This document shows, piece after piece, positions 42,401 to 46,479 of a stretch of 46,479 nucleotides of DNA; the first letter of the stretch is position 1; each line of letters opens with the position of its first letter. Below the pieces are notes generated by a model. It had not been told where the DNA came from, searched no databases, and was given only the letters and a program-made list of their open reading frames with translations. A program made the position numbers and the translations under genes. Source of the DNA: Brevinematales bacterium (GTDB lineage: Bacteria; Spirochaetota; Brevinematia; Brevinematales; Thermospiraceae); contig JAOADA010000011.1 of assembly GCA_026417555.1 (NCBI GenBank), forward strand, positions 1 to 46,479, given 5' to 3'.

Positions 42401-45400
42401 CCGCAACCAATGAGGCCACGCTGTACTATGCTATCTCCAATACAGGCTTGTACGAGAACCAGATCAAGGAGCTCTATCTCTGGATCAATACGAACTACAT
42501 CACCAATATCCAGTTTGTCTCTTCGAGTTTGGGTGGGAGTTTTACAGGCTTTGTTCCGGATGTACCACCATACTATCGCCTTCAGGTGCAATACTACACC
42601 ACTTTCTATGGGTCTTCCAATGAGCTTCTCACATTCAAAGTGTTTGATCGAGTGGAGAACAGGGCAGAATTTCCGATATATTTCTCCGTTTCGAACGTCC
42701 GTATGTGGAGTAACCAAATGGCGGCGCCCTCTGGGCAGAGCCAAGTGGTGAGGATGATTCCTCCACCGACTTTTTATGCCTATGGGATTGACAGGACGGT
42801 AGCGTATAGACCAACGGCTTCAGGGATCACCAATACGGTTCAGGTTCGTCTTCGTGTTACTAACCTGGGGTGGGGAAGTAACAAACTCCACAAACTTCGC
42901 CTCTGGATTCCAATGGCATTGACCAACCAACTGCAGAGGGTGAGTAATGCCCTCCTTGAGAAAACAAATGAGGCGGGAGGGCCTGTGAGGATTGTGGCTT
43001 CCAACCTGATTGAGGTGAGTTATATTGATGATGGAAGAGAACTTTTGGCAGGGACATCGGATGATATTTTCCTCACCTTTGGGGTGTGGACGAACCAGGC
43101 TGTGGGAGGAAGCTTTCTTTTGGCAGTGGCAAACAATTCACTTGATGAGATGGGTCAGTATCAGTGGACCAACTACTGGACCAATGTGAGTGTTTTGAGT
43201 GGCACCAACGTTTTCACAATTGTTGATCCAGCAAGATTTTATGTCCAACCAACCACCATTGCTACACCAGCAACGAGTGCACGTCTCTCCAACCGTATTG
43301 AAAATGGAAGTGAGGTGTTTGGGCGGCGGGTTCGTCGGGTGGATCTCTTCTTTGATGGTGGGCTTGTGACCAATGTGGATGTGATAGGGGTGGGATCCGG
43401 TGGGACAGCAAGCGTGTTGGGGAGGACCAATGTTCGTGTGGACTATTCACCGGGGATTGATCCCAATAGTGCGCGATGGATCGATGTCCGTGTCTATGAT
43501 AATTGGCTTGAGGGCAATACCAATATGCTGGTGACAGCAAACGTGTGGTATGAGGCAGATCCTTTGGGTACAGGAGAAATCGCACTTGTCAAGGAATCTT
43601 ATACAAATCTTGTGGCTTTTGAAAATCCGGCAGCTTCAGCCCAGGGTGCGGTGGCTCCCTCAGTGGTATGGCAGGATTTTCTTCATACGAACTATACCCT
43701 GACGATTTCGAATACGGGGGAGAGTGGAAACGATATCAAGTGGGTGAAAATTGTGGCTCCTTACTTCATCACGAATATAGAGACCGTTGTCTCCTCGAAG
43801 GGAGGGGTGATTGTCACGTATCCTTCAGAGATACACGTCTATTATACCAATGTGACTTTTGCCTCTGGGGAAGTTGATACCATTACCTGGCGAGGATGGG
43901 ACAATATTGAGACAACAGAGGTATCTGCAAGTTGGCTCCTGGAGGTAAACAACACCCTTGAACCTTCTCTTTTCAGGAGTGTGGGTATTATTCCTGGGTA
44001 TAGTCAGTCGCTCACTATCAAACGTCCTCCCTATCAGGTCAACTTCTATGTGGAATTTACAAACAGTATCAATACGGTAGAACGTACAAAGATGTATTCG
44101 ACAGAGGAGACCAACTGGATCAAGGTAGTGATCAATAACACAGGTTCAACGGGGAATGATATTGTGGCTGTACGTATCCCTATCCCTTCGATTTATGATA
44201 GTGTGGGGGCACCTGAGAATATTTTGGTGACGAATGGCATGGTAGTGACAAGTAGTCGTGGCACACCAGTGATTTCGAATGATAGTGTGTGGGTGGATTA
44301 TAGTGCAAGTCCTCTCTTTCCGATGGAAGGAGATGAGGTAATCATAAGACTCACCGATCGTTTGACCCACACTGAAACCAACCTTCCATGGACGCTTCAG
44401 GCTCGTCTTACCACGACGGCAAACCGCTACAAAGATGCCTCTGTTCAGGTAGGGCAGTCGGCGGTGGCGTCGTATGTGATGCCTTTGCCTCAGGCTGTGG
44501 TGGTGCTTTCACCCTCGGAGATCTATCTTGCTCGTCGTCGTTTCAGGCTTGGGATCATGGTGAGCAATACAGGACGAGGTACAAGCGATATTGATCGCGT
44601 TCAGATTACGTTACCGCCGGCTCTCCAGAGTGGGTTTGGGATCACCAAGGTTTCCAATACCCTTGCCACAGGGACAAATTATGCGGGCGGCGTGCTGACG
44701 CTTGATTATGCGTCTCCTCTTGTGCCTGGGCAGAAAGATGAACTCTACCTTGAGGTTACGAACACCCTGACAGATCTTCAAGATGTCTCTTTTGTGGTTT
44801 CTGTACGAAACTATGCCAAGACGGCTTTGGCGACGGGTCAGAATACGCTTTCTTTCTCTTCTTTGCCTACGTTCTTTGGGTATGTGAACTATGCCGAGGG
44901 GAATCACACCATAGATACAACCACGATAACCAATATCTTCTCCGTGGTGATTGACAATTCTGTGAATACGGCCTTGCGTGTGAGCCGGGCACGGGTGGTA
45001 TTTCCTGATTGGTTTACCAATGGAGATAGTTACCAGAGTGAACGCTATATCACCAATACCAATCGTATCACAGGAAACCCAACCAATATCCTTTTGGAAT
45101 ATGCTTTGGACAATAGACGTATTGTGAGTGGAGATTATGATGTAGTGAATTTCCGTCTCTGGGATGAGAGAAGGATTGGCAATTTCACCAATAGTTTTGA
45201 GGTTTCTGTGGATGATGGACTTGCCCTTTCGGAAGCAGAACGCTGGCTCAAACTCCCTGTTCAGAGTGGCAAGACCAATATCTTCTTCTTCCGTATGCCC
45301 CCAGCGGATGTGGCACAAACCATTGGAACAACAACTATCTATGTGGATACGGAGGTTACTAATACGACTGTTCGAGTAACCAACCGGGCGTTGCTTGATA

Positions 45401-46479
45401 ACCCTGTGGCCATGGCACGGATCATTCTTCCTTTGGGGGTTACCAATATTGGTGGGCTTGTGAGTAGTAAGGGTGCCGATCTCGCTTATGATGCAGTGAC
45501 TCATCGTATCATAGTCGACTATAGGAATATAGGACTCCTTGGAAAGGGCGAAAAAGATGATATCTTCTTTGAGTTTACCAATCTCTATCGTGTGCCAACC
45601 AATGTTTCTTTCATGGTGGAAGTAGCCAATCTCACAAATCTCTCTGAGATGGTCTTTAGTCCTGCGGCGGGAATGAATGGCTCTGTCTCTATGATGAAGG
45701 TCAACTACCCTCCTGTGGCTGTCGAGGGAGGCTTTTATGGTGAGAATAGGGTGTATCTTATCGACACGAATGCCACCCTTGTCTATAGGGTATTGAATCG
45801 TACCTTTGAAAGTGTGGTGACGCAGGTGGTGATCACCTTTGAGAGGGATATTACCAACTACTTTAGTGATATACAGCTTGCCAATACTGTCGCGACTGTG
45901 ACCCGTGCTACGACCAATACCAATCAGTTTATTCTCAGTTATACGACGGCGAATGGTATCAAGCAGGGATATTATGAGGATCTTGTTTTTACTCTTCGCT
46001 ATACACTCACTAACACCGATGTGATTCCTCTCACGACGAGGGTGTGGCTTGAAAAGATAGGGCCAGATGGTACCAATGTCAATGCGTTGAGGGTGTTCAC
46101 CCAAGATCCGGACAAAACCCTTCTCTATATCACCAATGCGAATTGGGGTGTGGTGAGGGGAAGTGTTTTCCCAACCAACAAGACGGTGGCTGTCAAGATT
46201 TATAGTCCGGGTTCTTCGTCGGCACTTCTTGATATTGATGGGAACGTCCTTGCTACCTCTACCCGTGTTCCAGAAGGCACCTATGTGATTCGCAAGATCC
46301 CGGGAGGGCTGTATGATATTGAGTTTTCAGCGCCTTATTATAGAAGTGTGCGTTACCAAACCAATATTGCTCCGAATGCGATTACTGAGATACCTCAGCT
46401 TGCTATGCGCAATGCTCCACTTTTAGGTGGTGAGGAGGCGGTGCAGGTAGTGGAGTGTTATGAGGATACGAACACGATG
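39409..46479 (+). CDS. giant exported repeat protein (3' end beyond window)
   Basis: The frame is open for 2357 codons from ATG 39409 (GGAGG seven to eight bases upstream... spaced by CGAT) to the last base, so the protein is longer still. Signal peptide MRSRRLFSLVLLIGWAIPLWA. Residues of about 25-325 look like a jelly-roll domain ending in YYVDDMTIRTV. From about 330 on, beta-sandwich-like modules of about 125-155 residues repeat. Most begin with a Pro-aromatic stretch, then have an NTG/NLG turn (ISNTGESGNDIKWVKI, VSNTGRGTSDIDRVQI) and a P-x-x-ITNI strand. Module starts lie near 41450, 41899, 42355, 42763, 43228, 43627, 44029, 44488, 44868, 45298 and 45709. Thr-Asn pairs are strikingly frequent. 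The last visible part (GTYVIRKIPGGLYDIEF) is a carboxypeptidase-regulatory-like domain. Likely a surface or periplasmic filamentous protein; no named family recognised. Confidence 0.88.
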   Translation, partial: MRSRRLFSLVLLIGWAIPLWAEYFFTSFDAAEPAIFQYNFTYSLQMGWHNVGNNYATAFTASTLRITGQGNTSTYFNELYGFFVRKTNVMYTASKENPIGFELTRTYCRLDPDSGINPESGRMREAFQLLWVQHDPTVDAAGEYLPNVVHFSELSRPQLGTNDGLPTEPNILPRSFWASDMGFTRNSAYSFSNLRPPDGNGIHDLSALFLWGYDDNWGKDLYEGTGGTVNHAFFDNNNVVRFRVTIDGEYAYFYVNPNPTGTAKTDYDGTARGATYYSNQFYYVGRVPVMFSNNLIPMFGVSDNRPDGEVLSYYVDDMTIRTVGASNVAEISPVQTRAGTTNILRIALKPWFSTVNEAGVQEVYVDLPENFLSFTNWTAFTNHIGVFWAHTNQTIFRTFGRVYADQNPAAGSVAISVKENGKRLKIRFNAAASPDVFHPNYTGFGGSLATTHQYMIYIVVSNFFTSPVADISGKTLEVYVNNEKYVDTTWTANATTGPARAYAGNVTAFSGFLADNNTLTFSTANNPVGVASLRPNFTYEGESKTWFVDIAAKNTNESADNNADIAQVDIFFPIGFDLQPGMFSSERLTNSTSFSYNSALRRLSIFYTNENRYLIAGSGIDTISFVNISTTNLDSIPPAGTNQLSNSLVVVSYAALAGTSPVTNGVSLSYPSQSFLIRKKPPKVQGAMLPTEVSNTLVSNQYTYLIQNKADNQGNNIRRLLIRLDKVFTNVVNVVADRPAAITVSKNITNDNITNSGGYWWILVDYAAGATNVARGESATVTFWAYDTVPSLTNIVMATNISYADNFNGDTWMPATEEPTTGWKTVFYTPPANVRSYIAEPLNEDGQLDASYNHHRYTDREDSFLVRVRIKNWGEPENVILKVRVTFPTGITNMESATSLRLSPSSIRTYTTNAGSNWVAEFFYTNAPVLPAEVDDLIFWVKDDIHAPVTKTIQVEAANTTNYAVGGLEGADNLDLRFIYPRPSAVGYAIVPNGFIDAATNEATLYYAISNTGLYENQIKELYLWINTNYITNIQFVSSSLGGSFTGFVPDVPPYYRLQVQYYTTFYGSSNELLTFKVFDRVENRAEFPIYFSVSNVRMWSNQMAAPSGQSQVVRMIPPPTFYAYGIDRTVAYRPTASGITNTVQVRLRVTNLGWGSNKLHKLRLWIPMALTNQLQRVSNALLEKTNEAGGPVRIVASNLIEVSYIDDGRELLAGTSDDIFLTFGVWTNQAVGGSFLLAVANNSLDEMGQYQWTNYWTNVSVLSGTNVFTIVDPARFYVQPTTIATPATSARLSNRIENGSEVFGRRVRRVDLFFDGGLVTNVDVIGVGSGGTASVLGRTNVRVDYSPGIDPNSARWIDVRVYDNWLEGNTNMLVTANVWYEADPLGTGEIALVKESYTNLVAFENPAASAQGAVAPSVVWQDFLHTNYTLTISNTGESGNDIKWVKIVAPYFITNIETVVSSKGGVIVTYPSEIHVYYTNVTFASGEVDTITWRGWDNIETTEVSASWLLEVNNTLEPSLFRSVGIIPGYSQSLTIKRPPYQVNFYVEFTNSINTVERTKMYSTEETNWIKVVINNTGSTGNDIVAVRIPIPSIYDSVGAPENILVTNGMVVTSSRGTPVISNDSVWVDYSASPLFPMEGDEVIIRLTDRLTHTETNLPWTLQARLTTTANRYKDASVQVGQSAVASYVMPLPQAVVVLSPSEIYLARRRFRLGIMVSNTGRGTSDIDRVQITLPPALQSGFGITKVSNTLATGTNYAGGVLTLDYASPLVPGQKDELYLEVTNTLTDLQDVSFVVSVRNYAKTALATGQNTLSFSSLPTFFGYVNYAEGNHTIDTTTITNIFSVVIDNSVNTALRVSRARVVFPDWFTNGDSYQSERYITNTNRITGNPTNILLEYALDNRRIVSGDYDVVNFRLWDERRIGNFTNSFEVSVDDGLALSEAERWLKLPVQSGKTNIFFFRMPPADVAQTIGTTTIYVDTEVTNTTVRVTNRALLDNPVAMARIILPLGVTNIGGLVSSKGADLAYDAVTHRIIVDYRNIGLLGKGEKDDIFFEFTNLYRVPTNVSFMVEVANLTNLSEMVFSPAAGMNGSVSMMKVNYPPVAVEGGFYGENRVYLIDTNATLVYRVLNRTFESVVTQVVITFERDITNYFSDIQLANTVATVTRATTNTNQFILSYTTANGIKQGYYEDLVFTLRYTLTNTDVIPLTTRVWLEKIGPDGTNVNALRVFTQDPDKTLLYITNANWGVVRGSVFPTNKTVAVKIYSPGSSSALLDIDGNVLATSTRVPEGTYVIRKIPGGLYDIEFSAPYYRSVRYQTNIAPNAITEIPQLAMRNAPLLGGEEAVQVVECYEDTNTM

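Noticed and set aside
39862-46104. Long open frames on the minus strand (about 300, 261 and 497 codons)
   Set aside because: They lie opposite the giant exported protein, whose own frame is open for 2357 codons and shows a signal peptide and repeat modules. Their products are Ile/His/Arg-rich with no domain.
1-46479. CRISPR arrays, insertion sequences, prophage, tRNA genes
   Set aside because: No regular repeat-spacer array, transposase, integrase or tRNA T-loop signature was seen on either strand.

Overview
The window comes from a diderm (Gram-negative-type) bacterium of moderate G+C content. Signal peptides, lipoproteins, a predicted outer-membrane barrel and a secretin all point to an outer membrane. 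A spirochaete is my best guess, from the exported TPR and HEAT proteins, large coiled-coil proteins of no known family, a FapA/DUF342 protein and a giant repeat protein. No 16S rRNA or tRNA gene is present to confirm it. Promoters resemble the housekeeping sigma70 type, with TTGACA or TTGCAN boxes and mostly 17-base spacers, and Shine-Dalgarno sequences are strong.

Layout: (1) 1-6.1 kb: a cut-off lipoprotein, a metallopeptidase-like protein with an Omp85-like C-terminus, a membrane TPR protein, miaB and a DUF2892 protein that overlaps miaB tail to tail. (2) 6.2-11.2 kb, minus strand: seven overlapping genes for pseudopilins and an inner-membrane platform plus a secretin, a type II secretion/type IV pilus-like system without its ATPase. 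(3) 11.3-13.0 kb: an exported alkaline phosphatase behind a clear four-repeat Pho-type operator. (4) 13.2-19.8 kb: a possible small coupled ORF, rpoN (sigma54), fapA, an orphan sigma54 activator and a large PilX/GspK-like protein, converging on a beta-carbonic anhydrase whose stop codon it shares. (5) 20.8-31.6 kb, plus strand: a 963-residue exported TPR protein, then ruvB with its own promoter, a flavin-reductase-like protein, a TldE/PmbA homologue, a lipoprotein, a coiled-coil protein, a HEAT protein, 5-formyl-THF cyclo-ligase and aroA. (6) 31.7-32.4 kb: RNase P RNA followed directly by a small hydrophilic protein. (7) 32.4-35.9 kb, minus strand: an N-acetylglutamate-synthase-like kinase/NAT fusion and an exported six-hairpin-type glycosidase lipoprotein. 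(8) 36.0-39.1 kb: a candidate structured RNA, archaeal-type PEP carboxylase and an OFA-type MFS transporter. (9) 39.2 kb to the end: a structured leader and the first 2357 codons of a giant exported protein built of beta-sandwich-like modules; it runs off the right edge.

Functional links: carbonic anhydrase could supply bicarbonate to PEP carboxylase. The secretion operon, the PilX-like protein, the exported glycosidase and the phosphatase together suggest export and polymer or phosphate scavenging. RpoN with its activator probably controls genes outside the window, since I found no convincing -24/-12 promoter here. All functional calls rest on reading the sequence; no database search was run.
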